A stretch of DNA of 64,000 bases, taken from an uncultured Flavobacteriales bacterium. Its GTDB lineage: Bacteria; Bacteroidota; Bacteroidia; Flavobacteriales_D; Sanyastnellaceae. The stretch covers positions 124,001 to 188,000 of the forward strand of contig CALKGQ010000011.1 in assembly GCA_938085425.1 (NCBI GenBank), written 5' to 3'. The notes under the pieces were generated by a model. The model saw only the letters and a program-made list of their open reading frames with translations, was not told the origin of the DNA and did no database searches. The position numbers and the translations under genes are program-made. Positions 16,692-25,861 of this stretch are shown one piece after another; within the stretch, counting starts at the first letter, position 1, and each line of letters begins with the position of its first letter.

Positions 16692-17870
16692 TCAGTAGAG
16701 GAATTGATTGTAAGGGTACCGCTTGATGTGCAGATCCTTCACACGCTCGTACATGGCGCGTCGAAATTCGTCATAGCCTTCCTTCGTCTTGGCGGAGAGA
16801 AACATGGTGTCATGGCCCAAGGCAGAGAACCTCTCTTGGATGCCCCTTTGAAGGTCTTCTCTGGACCGCTCTCCTTCGGGGTCGGACAACATGTCGACCT
16901 TGTTGAAAAGCACGACGGTGGGCTTGCTGTCGCTGCCAATGTCCGTCAGGGTGCGTTCCACAACATTCATGTGGTCTTCAAACTGGGGGTGGCTGACGTC
17001 AATGACATGTACCAGCAGGTCGCTTTCCCGAGTTTCATCCAAGGTGCTCTTGAAGCTCTCGATCAACTGGGTCGGCAACTTGCGGATGAACCCGACCGTG
17101 TCACTCAACAGGAAGGGCAGGTTGTCGATGACCACTTTGCGCACAGTGGTGTCAAGCGTGGCGAACAGCTTGTTCTCTGCAAAAACATCGCTTTTGGACA
17201 TCAAAGTCATCAGCGTGCTTTTGCCGGCATTTGTATACCCCACAAGGGCGACACGGATCATGGACCCCCTGTTTTTGCGCTGGGTGGCCATTTGTTGGTC
17301 GATGCCTGCAAGTTGCTTTCGCAACAGTGCAATGCGGTCGCGAATGACACGGCGGTCGGTTTCGATTTCCTTCTCTCCAGGCCCCTTCATGCCGATGCCT
17401 CCTTTTTGCTTTTGGAGGTGGGTCCACATGTTGGTGAGACGCGGAAGCAAGTACTGGTATTGCGCCAATTCCACTTGGGTCTTGGCATGGGCGGTTGCCG
17501 CGCGTTGGGCAAAAATGTCCAAAATGAGGTTGGTGCGGTCGAGGATCTTGCGCTCTGGGATTTCCTTCTCAATGTTGCGCAATTGGACCGGGCTCAGCTC
17601 ATCGTCAAAAATGATGATGTCGATCTCCTCTTCCTCCACATATTCCTTGATTTCCTGCAGCTTGCCCGACCCTACAAACGTTCGCACATCGGGCTTGTCC
17701 AGTCCCTGGATGAACACACGTTCGGTTTGTGCTTTGGCCGTCAATGCGAGAAAGGCAAGTTCTTCGAGGTATTCCTCCAGTTGTTCCCTGCGCTGCAGCC
17801 GCGTGGCCAAGCCAATCAGCACGCACGTTTCCGCAGGCTTGGCTGTGGGGATGGGGACGCGTTTGGCCAT
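16692..17870 (-). CDS. hflX: GTPase HflX
   Basis: Ribosome-associated GTPase that splits stalled 70S ribosomes; 392 aa. N-terminal HflX domain (about 15-170) with VGSGKLQEI and ILDRTNLILDIFAQRA, a coiled-coil linker (GPGEKEIETDRRVIRDRI), and a GTPase domain with G1 GYTNAGKST, DTVGFI (G3) and NKVD (G4). Length is normal. It lies 12 nt downstream of the cytochrome c gene and 36 bp upstream of rbfA on the same strand. Confidence 0.95.
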   Translation of the reverse strand: MAKRVPIPTAKPAETCVLIGLATRLQRREQLEEYLEELAFLALTAKAQTERVFIQGLDKPDVRTFVGSGKLQEIKEYVEEEEIDIIIFDDELSPVQLRNIEKEIPERKILDRTNLILDIFAQRAATAHAKTQVELAQYQYLLPRLTNMWTHLQKQKGGIGMKGPGEKEIETDRRVIRDRIALLRKQLAGIDQQMATQRKNRGSMIRVALVGYTNAGKSTLMTLMSKSDVFAENKLFATLDTTVRKVVIDNLPFLLSDTVGFIRKLPTQLIESFKSTLDETRESDLLVHVIDVSHPQFEDHMNVVERTLTDIGSDSKPTVVLFNKVDMLSDPEGERSREDLQRGIQERFSALGHDTMFLSAKTKEGYDEFRRAMYERVKDLHIKRYPYNQFLY

Positions 17871-17882
17871 GGCAGTGTGGAC

Positions 17883-18230
17883 TCAGTCGGTGAATTTGTC
17901 GATGTAGACCGCCAGTCCGCGAATGCTTGGCATGTCCAAGGTGTTTCGGTGCGGCGGCATGGTGCCTTTTCCATAGGCAATGATGGCCACCCGCTCTTCG
18001 ACAGTCATGTTGCTGGTGCGCAAGTCTGGCGCCGTTGCAAGCACGGGTTTGCCATCTTCGCCATGGCACATGGCGCACTTCATGGCATAGTTGCGTGAAG
18101 CGTTGGCAAGGTCGAGCCCTGCAGCATCTGGCATCTCATGGCCTTCGGGCGATGAGCTTCCGCATGCCATCAGCCCCAGCACGCCCAAGAACAAGAGAGC
18201 CGTGGCTTTGGTTTGAAGCCGGAGGCCCAT
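17883..18230 (-). CDS. Monohaem cytochrome c lipoprotein
   Basis: Exported electron-transfer protein, 115 aa. Start ATG 18230 gives a lipoprotein signal (lipobox LMAC at about 20-23) followed by a short linker and one haem site CAMCH. A plausible distal Met ligand lies in KGTMPPH, as in class I cytochromes c. The mature domain is small (about 90 aa), similar to soluble c-type domains that feed terminal oxidases. Partner not evident; neighbours are a small membrane protein and hflX. Confidence 0.85.
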   Translation of the reverse strand: MGLRLQTKATALLFLGVLGLMACGSSSPEGHEMPDAAGLDLANASRNYAMKCAMCHGEDGKPVLATAPDLRTSNMTVEERVAIIAYGKGTMPPHRNTLDMPSIRGLAVYIDKFTD

Positions 18231-18250
18231 GCCTCGCCCAGCCAATAGGT

Positions 18251-18598
18251 TCACCCTTTCTTTTTCCTGGCGTCCATGAAGCTCTTCACGAAGGTTGCCA
18301 AGGCCACTACACTCAGGCCCAACATGGTGGCCACACGTGCGGCTGCGGCCATGTCTTCTCGGCCCAATGCGCCCTGCAAAGGCTTCACCAAACCAATGAC
18401 AATCAACAGAGTAAGCAACACAGCCACGTGGGCCAAAACTTTGTTTTCGTTTTTGACTCCGCGGTTGCAAGCGAGCAACAGAACGCCAAACACCGTGGGG
18501 ATCCATGCGGTCATGGACTCTGAGGACATGGCTCCAAAGGAACCGAGTGCCACCAATGCAATGGCATGGATCAGGCTGATCTTGTGTGGTTTCATCAT
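18251..18598 (-). CDS. Small integral membrane protein of unknown function
   Basis: 115 aa with four hydrophobic segments (about 8-25, 30-46, 56-73, 85-104) and a Lys-rich C-terminus (DARKKKG). I do not recognise the family. The start may be either of two adjacent ATGs (18598 or 18595). It sits 9 nt after gdhA and 20 nt before the cytochrome c lipoprotein on the same strand, so a membrane role in the same transcript is plausible but unproven. Confidence 0.7.
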   Translation of the reverse strand: MMKPHKISLIHAIALVALGSFGAMSSESMTAWIPTVFGVLLLACNRGVKNENKVLAHVAVLLTLLIVIGLVKPLQGALGREDMAAAARVATMLGLSVVALATFVKSFMDARKKKG

Positions 18599-18607
18599 GC
18601 CCGCAAG

Positions 18608-19999
<1,392 letters not shown>

Positions 20000-20794
20000 T
20001 CAGAGGCAGGGCGTTCTGCCACCATCGACCGGCAAATTGATGCCAGAGATATACCCAGCCGCCGGTGAACAAAGGAAGGCGATGGCATGCGCGATTTCTT
20101 CAGGCTGGCCTACGCGGCCTGCAGGAACTTTTGCGGCCATGGCGTCCAAGATTTCCTCGGGCTGTTGTCCCGTCGCTTGGGCCTTGGCTTGTGCCAGGCT
20201 TGTCAGACGTGCGGTATGTGTGGCCCCTGGCAGCACATTGTTCACCGTGATGCCAAACGGCGCCACCTCTGTGGCCCATGTTTTGGCCCAATTCGCGACC
20301 GCCCCTCGCACCGTGTTGGACACCCCAAGGCCGGCGAGCGGCGCTTTGACCGACGTGCTGATCACGTTGACCACCCTGCCCCAACCGGCCTTTTTCATTC
20401 CGGGGAACACGGCTTGTGTCAAAATGTGGTTGTTTGTCAGGTGTTGTTGAAAGGTCGCGAGGAAGGCATCTGGATGTGCTTCTGAAATCGGCCCTCCCGC
20501 CGGTCCCCCTGTGTTGTTCACCAAAATGTCGATGGGCCCTTGGGACAAGATGGCTTGCGCTGCCGATTGGACCTGTTCAGGCTCTTGGAAATCGGCTGTG
20601 GCAAATTGGTGGCCCGACCCTGGAAGGAGCTTCAATGCCTCTTTTAGGCGCTCTGCATTGCGGGCCAAGAGGGTGACCGAGGCCCCCAACCCGGCAAGTT
20701 GTTGTGCAGCTGCCAATCCGATTCCTTGCGAGGCACCGCACACCAGCGCATGCTTGCCTTCAAGGCTCAAGGGAAGAACATGGAACTCATTCAT
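20000..20794 (-). CDS. SDR family oxidoreductase lacking the usual Tyr-Lys pair
   Basis: 264-residue Rossmann-fold protein, similar overall to 3-oxoacyl-ACP reductases. Cofactor loop GASQGIG (20-26), structural LVNNTGG (91-97) and C-terminal [12 protein letters not shown] are normal. At the active site the YxxxK motif is replaced: Ser159 and Arg163 (SNTVR) stand where Tyr and Lys are expected. A subgroup of bacterial SDRs shows the same LSNxxR-like pattern, so this is probably an inherited feature, not a mutation, but its chemistry is unclear. Starts 5 nt after a perfect TACCTTTG box and diverges from the epimerase gene over 34 bp. Confidence 0.85.
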   Translation of the reverse strand: MNEFHVLPLSLEGKHALVCGASQGIGLAAAQQLAGLGASVTLLARNAERLKEALKLLPGSGHQFATADFQEPEQVQSAAQAILSQGPIDILVNNTGGPAGGPISEAHPDAFLATFQQHLTNNHILTQAVFPGMKKAGWGRVVNVISTSVKAPLAGLGVSNTVRGAVANWAKTWATEVAPFGITVNNVLPGATHTARLTSLAQAKAQATGQQPEEILDAMAAKVPAGRVGQPEEIAHAIAFLCSPAAGYISGINLPVDGGRTPCL

Positions 20795-20799
20795 GTGGC

Positions 20800-20807
20800 C
20801 AAAGGTA
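20800..20807 (-). promoter_or_regulatory. -7 box abutting the SDR start
   Basis: TACCTTTG, exact match, ending 5 nt before ATG 20794. It lies back-to-back with the epimerase box, 9 nt away. Confidence 0.5.
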
Positions 20808-20816
20808 GCCCAGGCC

Positions 20817-20824
20817 TATTTTGG
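20817..20824 (+). promoter_or_regulatory. -7-like box abutting the epimerase start
   Basis: TATTTTGG, one mismatch to TAnnTTTG, ending 4 nt before ATG 20829. Confidence 0.35.
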
Positions 20825-20828
20825 CACC

Positions 20829-21233
20829 ATGAAGCGATTGGAACACTTGGGCATCGCCGTGCAGGACTTGGCGGAGGCTGAACGCATTTTCACGGATGTG
20901 CTCGGCGTGGCACCTTACAAGCGAGAGTTGGTCGAGGACGAAGGCGTCAGGACTTCTTTTTTTCAAACCGGAGATGCCAAGGTGGAATTGTTGGCTTCCC
21001 TGAATGAGGAGGGCCCCATTGCCCGTCATTTGGCCCGAAGAGGTCCAGGACTTCATCACGTGGCTTTTTTGGTGGACGACCTTGAAGAGGAGCTGCGCCG
21101 GCTCACCTCCCAGGGTTACCGTGTGATTTCTGGCCCCAAACCTGGAGCCGACAACAAGCAGATTGCCTTCTTGCATCCTTCTGAAACCGGCAAGGTTTTG
21201 GTGGAGCTTTGTGAGGAAATGAAGGAGGACTGA
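20829..21233 (+). CDS. mce: Methylmalonyl-CoA epimerase
   Basis: Epimerises (2S)- and (2R)-methylmalonyl-CoA, connecting propionyl-CoA carboxylase to the B12-dependent mutase; 134 aa. It is a glyoxalase/VOC fold with two beta-alpha-beta-beta-beta units. Likely metal ligands are His6 (LEHLGIAV), His in LHHVAF, and Glu residues in VELLASL and LVELCEE. ATG 20829 is preceded by a -7-like box; the reading frame upstream is antisense to the SDR gene. Together with the corrinoid adenosyltransferase it implies a methylmalonyl-CoA pathway in this organism; the mutase itself is not in the window. Confidence 0.93.
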   Translation: MKRLEHLGIAVQDLAEAERIFTDVLGVAPYKRELVEDEGVRTSFFQTGDAKVELLASLNEEGPIARHLARRGPGLHHVAFLVDDLEEELRRLTSQGYRVISGPKPGADNKQIAFLHPSETGKVLVELCEEMKED

Positions 21234-21246
21234 ACCCTCCAGGCAT

Positions 21247-22215
21247 TCATTCGCCTCCCCTTTGTTTCCGGGCCTTTTTGCCACCCTTGAACTTGGCCTT
21301 TCCCATCCCTTTCATTTTGGGGTCGAACAGCGTTTTGGAGGCTGTGCTTCGCGTCGGCGCCGCACAACCTTCTGCGGGTTTCTTGCGGAACAAGTCATGG
21401 GCAAACGAGACCCGCCAGGGTCGGTAGCCGCCTTGCATCCAATGCAACCCTCTTGCGTCGATGTCCACCACCCTTGGCCCCGAAGGTGAGCTTGCCTGAG
21501 CCAGCTGGAGCAGATCGACGGTCCATTGAACGCGCACCATGCGACCACGGTACACCTTCAGGCCTGCACCTGCGCCAGCCACCAAGGCAACATTCCAAGA
21601 GGGAAGCTCGACATGTGGGAACAAATAAGGAGCGTTGCTGGTGTACGATTGGTCGAAACGAAAACTGCCTCTCAGCCCGGTCATGAATTCCACAAAGCCC
21701 TCGGGTCCGGTGGCCCTTGCGTGAAGGGCTTGCGCCTCGACGTCCACCGACCATGACGAGGCTTCCACGCCTTGCCAAGTGGTGGCCATCACAAGTGAGG
21801 TGTCGCCCGTGGAGGAAGGTTTGGAAAGGCCCAAGAATTGTTCCTTGCCTCGGAGGTAAGACACACCTACTTTGACCAAAATGCGGTCCACCCAGAGCAA
21901 ATCCGGTGTCATTTGGAGGTGGCCCAAAGAGGCTCCCCAACCTGTTTGCGGGCGGGCGAACATGACTCCGGCATGGAGGGTGTCCAGCCCAGGGTTCTCG
22001 GCCGTCCCGTGGTTCAAGGTCCATTGGCTGTCCCAAGAGGTAGGCACGGGCAACATGGAACGGGTTCCAACAGAGAGGCTCCAAGCAGTGCTTCGATGGG
22101 TGCGCAGGGTGGATTCAAAAGGGTCGTCCCACACTCCCTGGGCATGGGCTTGGAGGGAGGCGATGCAGCCAACGGCTGTCCAAATGCACGTCCAAGGCCG
22201 GCGTCGAAGACTCAC
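21247..22215 (-). CDS. Putative secreted beta-rich/barrel protein with Lys-rich tail
   Basis: 322 aa, no family recognised. Start set at a GTG (22215) that overlaps the kmo stop as GTGA. This gives a signal peptide (arginine-rich start, hydrophobic core IWTAVGCIASL, cleavage AHA|QGV) with mature N-terminal Gln. The middle shows repeated amphipathic strands with Gly/aromatic turns (GWGASLGHLQM, VALVAGAGAGLKVYRG), suggesting an outer-membrane barrel. The last ~25 residues are strongly basic (MKGMGKAKFKGGKKARKQR), unlike a normal barrel terminus. Third gene of the operon with kmo and the trans-sulfuration enzyme; function unknown. Confidence 0.7.
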   Translation of the reverse strand: MSLRRRPWTCIWTAVGCIASLQAHAQGVWDDPFESTLRTHRSTAWSLSVGTRSMLPVPTSWDSQWTLNHGTAENPGLDTLHAGVMFARPQTGWGASLGHLQMTPDLLWVDRILVKVGVSYLRGKEQFLGLSKPSSTGDTSLVMATTWQGVEASSWSVDVEAQALHARATGPEGFVEFMTGLRGSFRFDQSYTSNAPYLFPHVELPSWNVALVAGAGAGLKVYRGRMVRVQWTVDLLQLAQASSPSGPRVVDIDARGLHWMQGGYRPWRVSFAHDLFRKKPAEGCAAPTRSTASKTLFDPKMKGMGKAKFKGGKKARKQRGGE

Positions 22216-23567
22216 TCTGCACGGGAGGTTTCCTGTTCCAGGTGGCGCAACACGTGCTCCATCCACCCGTCGTCTTCGTAGTGGTTCCAAGCCTCGGGCT
22301 TGGACATGACGGAAGCCATCGCACGTTGCTGCTGCTGGCCTCTTTCGAGGGCTTTGTCGTAGGGAATGTGGCTGAATGTCACCTGCGAATACAGGGGAAT
22401 CCATCGGTCGGGATGGGCTTTTTGCAGCCTTGCCTCCAGTTTTTTCTGCAGCAAGAAGGCAGGGTCTCCCGTGAGGTCCCGCATTTCCACGTAGTTTTTC
22501 AACGCCAATTCCAAAATGGCGTCCCCGGCTGGCTTTCGCTGGGCCGTGTAGGCCTCGAGGATTTCGTCCCATGAACCATGGGCGTCCATCAAACCGTCCA
22601 GGATGGTGCAATCCTCCATGCCGCTGTTCATGCCTTGTCCATAGAAGGGAACAATGGCATGGGAGGCATCCCCCATCAAGGCCACCTGCCCTCCGTCGTT
22701 CCAAGGCCAGCAACGGATCATGACCAAGGACGATACGGGGTATCGGTTCCAGTCCTCCACCAAATGGGGCAACAGCGGAACCACGTCAGGGAAATGGGTT
22801 TCAAAAAAGGCCTTCACCTTTTCTCCGGTGTCCAAAGCATTCAGTCCATCGGGCCCTTCATAGGGCCCAAACAATGTGCAAGTGAAGGTTTTGTCTGGAT
22901 TGGGAAGGGCCATGAGCATGAAATGCCCCCGCGGCCAGATGTGCAATCCGTCTTCTTCCATTTGGAATCCTCCATCTGGCCCTGGGAGCATGGGCACCTC
23001 CTTGTAACCATGGGCCAGGTAACGTTGCTCAAAGTCGAAACGGTCGTTGCGCGCCATGCGTCCTCGAACGGCACTGAAGGCCCCATCCGTGCCAAAAATT
23101 TGGTCGACTTCCACGTCCATGGCATGTCCGCCTGTCTCGAGGTGAAGGTGCACAGCCTCCTCCTTTCTGGTGTATCCGTGGCAACGGTGGTCGAACGCAA
23201 AGCGAACCTTTGGCATCTGTTCCGCACATTCCACCAGGATGCGGTTGAGTCCTGCACGTGAGACAGAGTAGATGCATTGCCCCTCGAGTCCATAGGGTTG
23301 GAAGGTTTTCGTGCCATCGACCGCATGCATTCTTCTTCCCCGGATGGGCAAAGCAATGTCCCGCACCGCCTCGGCCACTCCCGCCAATTCGAGGGCTTTC
23401 CACCCCCGGTCGCTGAGTGCGAGGTTGATGCTTCGCCCTCCGTGGAGGTTTTGGTTCCTTGGATCGGGACGTCGCTCGTACACCGTGACGTCGTGGCCAC
23501 GGTTCCCGAGCATTCGCGCCCACAAGCTGCCGACCAAGCCAGCACCCACGATGGCCATTTTAGCCAC
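22212..23567 (-). CDS. kmo: Kynurenine 3-monooxygenase
   Basis: FAD-dependent hydroxylation of L-kynurenine to 3-hydroxykynurenine, in tryptophan breakdown and de novo NAD synthesis in some Bacteroidota; 451 aa. Motifs: FAD loop VGAGLVGSLWA, GRSINLALSDRG, the GTDGAFSAVRG segment, and the second FAD motif GDASHAIVPFYGQGMN. The C-terminal ~90 residues hold the substrate-gating helices; membrane-anchor character is weak. It overlaps the upstream trans-sulfuration gene by 8 nt. No kynureninase or 3-HAO gene is adjacent, so the rest of the pathway lies elsewhere. Confidence 0.95.
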   Translation of the reverse strand: MAKMAIVGAGLVGSLWARMLGNRGHDVTVYERRPDPRNQNLHGGRSINLALSDRGWKALELAGVAEAVRDIALPIRGRRMHAVDGTKTFQPYGLEGQCIYSVSRAGLNRILVECAEQMPKVRFAFDHRCHGYTRKEEAVHLHLETGGHAMDVEVDQIFGTDGAFSAVRGRMARNDRFDFEQRYLAHGYKEVPMLPGPDGGFQMEEDGLHIWPRGHFMLMALPNPDKTFTCTLFGPYEGPDGLNALDTGEKVKAFFETHFPDVVPLLPHLVEDWNRYPVSSLVMIRCWPWNDGGQVALMGDASHAIVPFYGQGMNSGMEDCTILDGLMDAHGSWDEILEAYTAQRKPAGDAILELALKNYVEMRDLTGDPAFLLQKKLEARLQKAHPDRWIPLYSQVTFSHIPYDKALERGQQQQRAMASVMSKPEAWNHYEDDGWMEHVLRHLEQETSRAE

Positions 23568-24744
23568 GGCCTGTCGTTGCGTGGGCCAAAGCCTGGTCCA
23601 AATCTTCGAGCAGGTCTTTCACGTCTTCGACCCCAACGCTCAAACGGATGAGGCCATCGGTGACACCTGTTTTTTCGCGGACCTCCTTGGGGATGCTCGC
23701 GTGGGTCATCGTCGCGGGGTGTCCAATCAAGCTTTCGACGCCCCCCAGAGATTCTGCAAGGGTGAAGAGCTTGGTTTGCGCCACCACAGCCTTGGCCGTG
23801 TCCATGTTGTCGTCCGCCAGAGTGAAGGCCACCATTCCGCCAAAGCCATGCATTTGGCGGGCAGCCACCTCGTGGCCTGGATGACCGGGGAAGCCAGGCC
23901 AGTGCACCTTGGCCACAGCGGGGTGCTTCGCCAAGTGATGGGCGATGGCTTCGCCATTTTCGCAATGCCTTTGCATGCGGAGGTGAAGGGTTTTCAAGCC
24001 GCGAAGCACCAGGAAGCAATCCATGGGTCCGGAGACCGCTCCGCAAGAGTTTTGCAAAGTGCGGATTTGGTCCGCCCATTCCTCGTCCGAGGTGACCAAG
24101 CACCCCATGACAACATCGGAGTGCCCTCCAAGGTATTTGGTCACACTGTGCATCACCATGTCCGCGCCTTGGTCCAAAGGATTTTGAAGCATGGGGGAGG
24201 CGAAGGTGTTGTCCACCACGACACGCGCATTGGTGCCCTTTGCAAGTTGTGCCATCGCCGAGATGTCGGTGATTTGCATCATGGGGTTGGTGGGGGTTTC
24301 CACCCAAATCATCCGGGTGTGCTCATTCATGGCAGCCTTCACCGCATCGAGGTCGCTCAGATCCACAAAGTGGAAGGTGATGCCGTAATGGGCGAACACC
24401 GTGGTGAACAACCGGTAGCTCCCGCCGTACAAATCGTTGATGCTGATGACTTCGTCACCGGGCTGCAAGGTTTTCAGGACGGTGTCCATGGCCGCCAAAC
24501 CCGAGGCGAACGAAAACCCATGCGCCCCGTGTTCCAATTCGGCAAAGGCCTTTTCTAGGGCCGAACGGGTGGGGTTGTGGGTGCGTGAATACTCGTAGCC
24601 TTTGTGGTTGCCCACGCCGTCTTGGACGTACGTGGAGGTCAAGTAGACGGGCGTCATGATGGCGCCTGTGCTCGGATCGGGTTCGACGCCGGCATGCACT
24701 GCCAGGGTGCCGCGTCCAAAGTTGGTGTGGTTGGTGTCGCTCAT
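23560..24744 (-). CDS. Cystathionine gamma-synthase/lyase family PLP enzyme
   Basis: Cys/Met-metabolism PLP enzyme (fold type I), 394 aa. PLP Lys203 lies in SVTKYLGGHSD; YEYSRTHNPTR (phosphate contact), FASGLAAMD, ETPTNP and VVVDNTFASP are all present, and LIRLSVGVED ends the domain. Sequence alone does not separate cystathionine gamma-synthase from cystathionine gamma- or beta-lyase. First gene of an apparent operon with kmo and a secreted protein. Both PLP-dependent trans-sulfuration and kynurenine metabolism use amino-acid side chains, but a functional link is not evident. Confidence 0.92.
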   Translation of the reverse strand: MSDTNHTNFGRGTLAVHAGVEPDPSTGAIMTPVYLTSTYVQDGVGNHKGYEYSRTHNPTRSALEKAFAELEHGAHGFSFASGLAAMDTVLKTLQPGDEVISINDLYGGSYRLFTTVFAHYGITFHFVDLSDLDAVKAAMNEHTRMIWVETPTNPMMQITDISAMAQLAKGTNARVVVDNTFASPMLQNPLDQGADMVMHSVTKYLGGHSDVVMGCLVTSDEEWADQIRTLQNSCGAVSGPMDCFLVLRGLKTLHLRMQRHCENGEAIAHHLAKHPAVAKVHWPGFPGHPGHEVAARQMHGFGGMVAFTLADDNMDTAKAVVAQTKLFTLAESLGGVESLIGHPATMTHASIPKEVREKTGVTDGLIRLSVGVEDVKDLLEDLDQALAHATTGRG

Positions 24745-24775
24745 GGGACCCGTAAGTTACGAGAGGGGGAGTGAG

Positions 24776-25861
24776 TTAGCGGCGTTCTGTTCGACGAAGC
24801 CAAAATGGCAGTACGCCAGCGCCCATCAACAAGTACAAATGACTCGTGAGCATTCTCCAAAGGAGCACAAGCGCCGTCCACATCGCCAAGGTCATTTCAA
24901 GGGGCAACACGCCCTCCAAAAAGGCCGGAAGGGCGAATTCCGCCAGCCCTGAAGACCCAGGCGTGGGGCTGATCATCATGACCGTCCACAAGGAGAGTTG
25001 ACGCGCCCAGATGTGCCAATGTGTCGTCCAGTTCCACGCGAGCTCTGCAGACATAAACGCCATCAACAGTGCATGGAGGGTGCCAAACCGTGCCATCCAG
25101 CTGATGCCGGTGGCGGCGGCAGCCTGACCCCAACGCCTCCAGGACATCGATCGGAGTTCCCGGGAGGCCAACAGCAAGTCTTCGGCGAATTGACGTCCTT
25201 CCACGGACCATCGACGCATCGCACCCAGAGAAGACAGCCACATCAAGCCACTGCGCACGGTGCGCGGCATCCAAAACAGCGCGGCGCTCAGAAAGAGGGC
25301 CAAACAGGCCATGAAAAGGTAGCCTCCGACAAAGATGAGGGCCACTGAACCCGTCCACCAACCCTGGGTTTCAGGCAAGAATCCGGACCACCCCACCCAA
25401 AGGGCCACCGAAGGAACGGCCAGCACAAAAAACAGTTCGTCCAAAAGGGCGGTGGACATCACGGTGGCCAAACTTTGGCCCCACCTCATGCCATTGCGGT
25501 GGAGGATGAAGGATGCCACTGCGCTGCCGCCCACCACAGACGGCGTCAAGGCAGAGGCGAATTCCCAAAGAACGATGCTCGACGCCGTTTTGGGCCAAGT
25601 CAAGGTCCCCATGGAGAGCACGCGCAGCCTCCACATGTAGCCCAAATCTCTAAGCAGTACAAGCCCTAAGGCCACGGCCACCCATTGGACCTTCCAATCC
25701 ACCGCCATTAGACCTTGCCAGGAGGCACCGCGTTCTGCGGTGTAGAGCACCCAGAGTGCCGTCAATACCACCGTCACCCCCACTACCCGACGCACGCGTC
25801 TTGCCGACAGCCATCGGCCCGCCTTCCGGTCAGATGGATTCGAAGTTTCAGGCATAGACAT
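24776..25861 (-). CDS. Flippase-like (LPG_synthase_TM / YbhN family) membrane protein
   Basis: 361 aa with about eight transmembrane segments. The family signature is near the C-terminus (MMISPTPGSSGLAEFALPAFL, split here as ISPTPGSSGLAE), the Pro/Gly-rich re-entrant motif of the lysylphosphatidylglycerol synthase membrane domain. Such domains act as lipid-linked substrate flippases or remain uncharacterised. Starts at ATG 25861 (or 25855), overlapping the radical SAM gene by 14 (or 8) nt, so the two are co-translated. A second, shorter homologue lies at 29246-30211. Confidence 0.82.
   Translation of the reverse strand: MSMPETSNPSDRKAGRWLSARRVRRVVGVTVVLTALWVLYTAERGASWQGLMAVDWKVQWVAVALGLVLLRDLGYMWRLRVLSMGTLTWPKTASSIVLWEFASALTPSVVGGSAVASFILHRNGMRWGQSLATVMSTALLDELFFVLAVPSVALWVGWSGFLPETQGWWTGSVALIFVGGYLFMACLALFLSAALFWMPRTVRSGLMWLSSLGAMRRWSVEGRQFAEDLLLASRELRSMSWRRWGQAAAATGISWMARFGTLHALLMAFMSAELAWNWTTHWHIWARQLSLWTVMMISPTPGSSGLAEFALPAFLEGVLPLEMTLAMWTALVLLWRMLTSHLYLLMGAGVLPFWLRRTERR

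Noticed and set aside
16638-18098. 486-codon plus-strand frame opposite hflX
   Set aside because: Shadow of hflX and the cytochrome c gene, whose motifs (CAMCH, GYTNAGKST) are unambiguous.
22841-24307. 488-codon minus-strand frame across kmo and the trans-sulfuration gene
   Set aside because: Out of frame with two genes carrying complete catalytic motifs on the same strand; no sensible protein.
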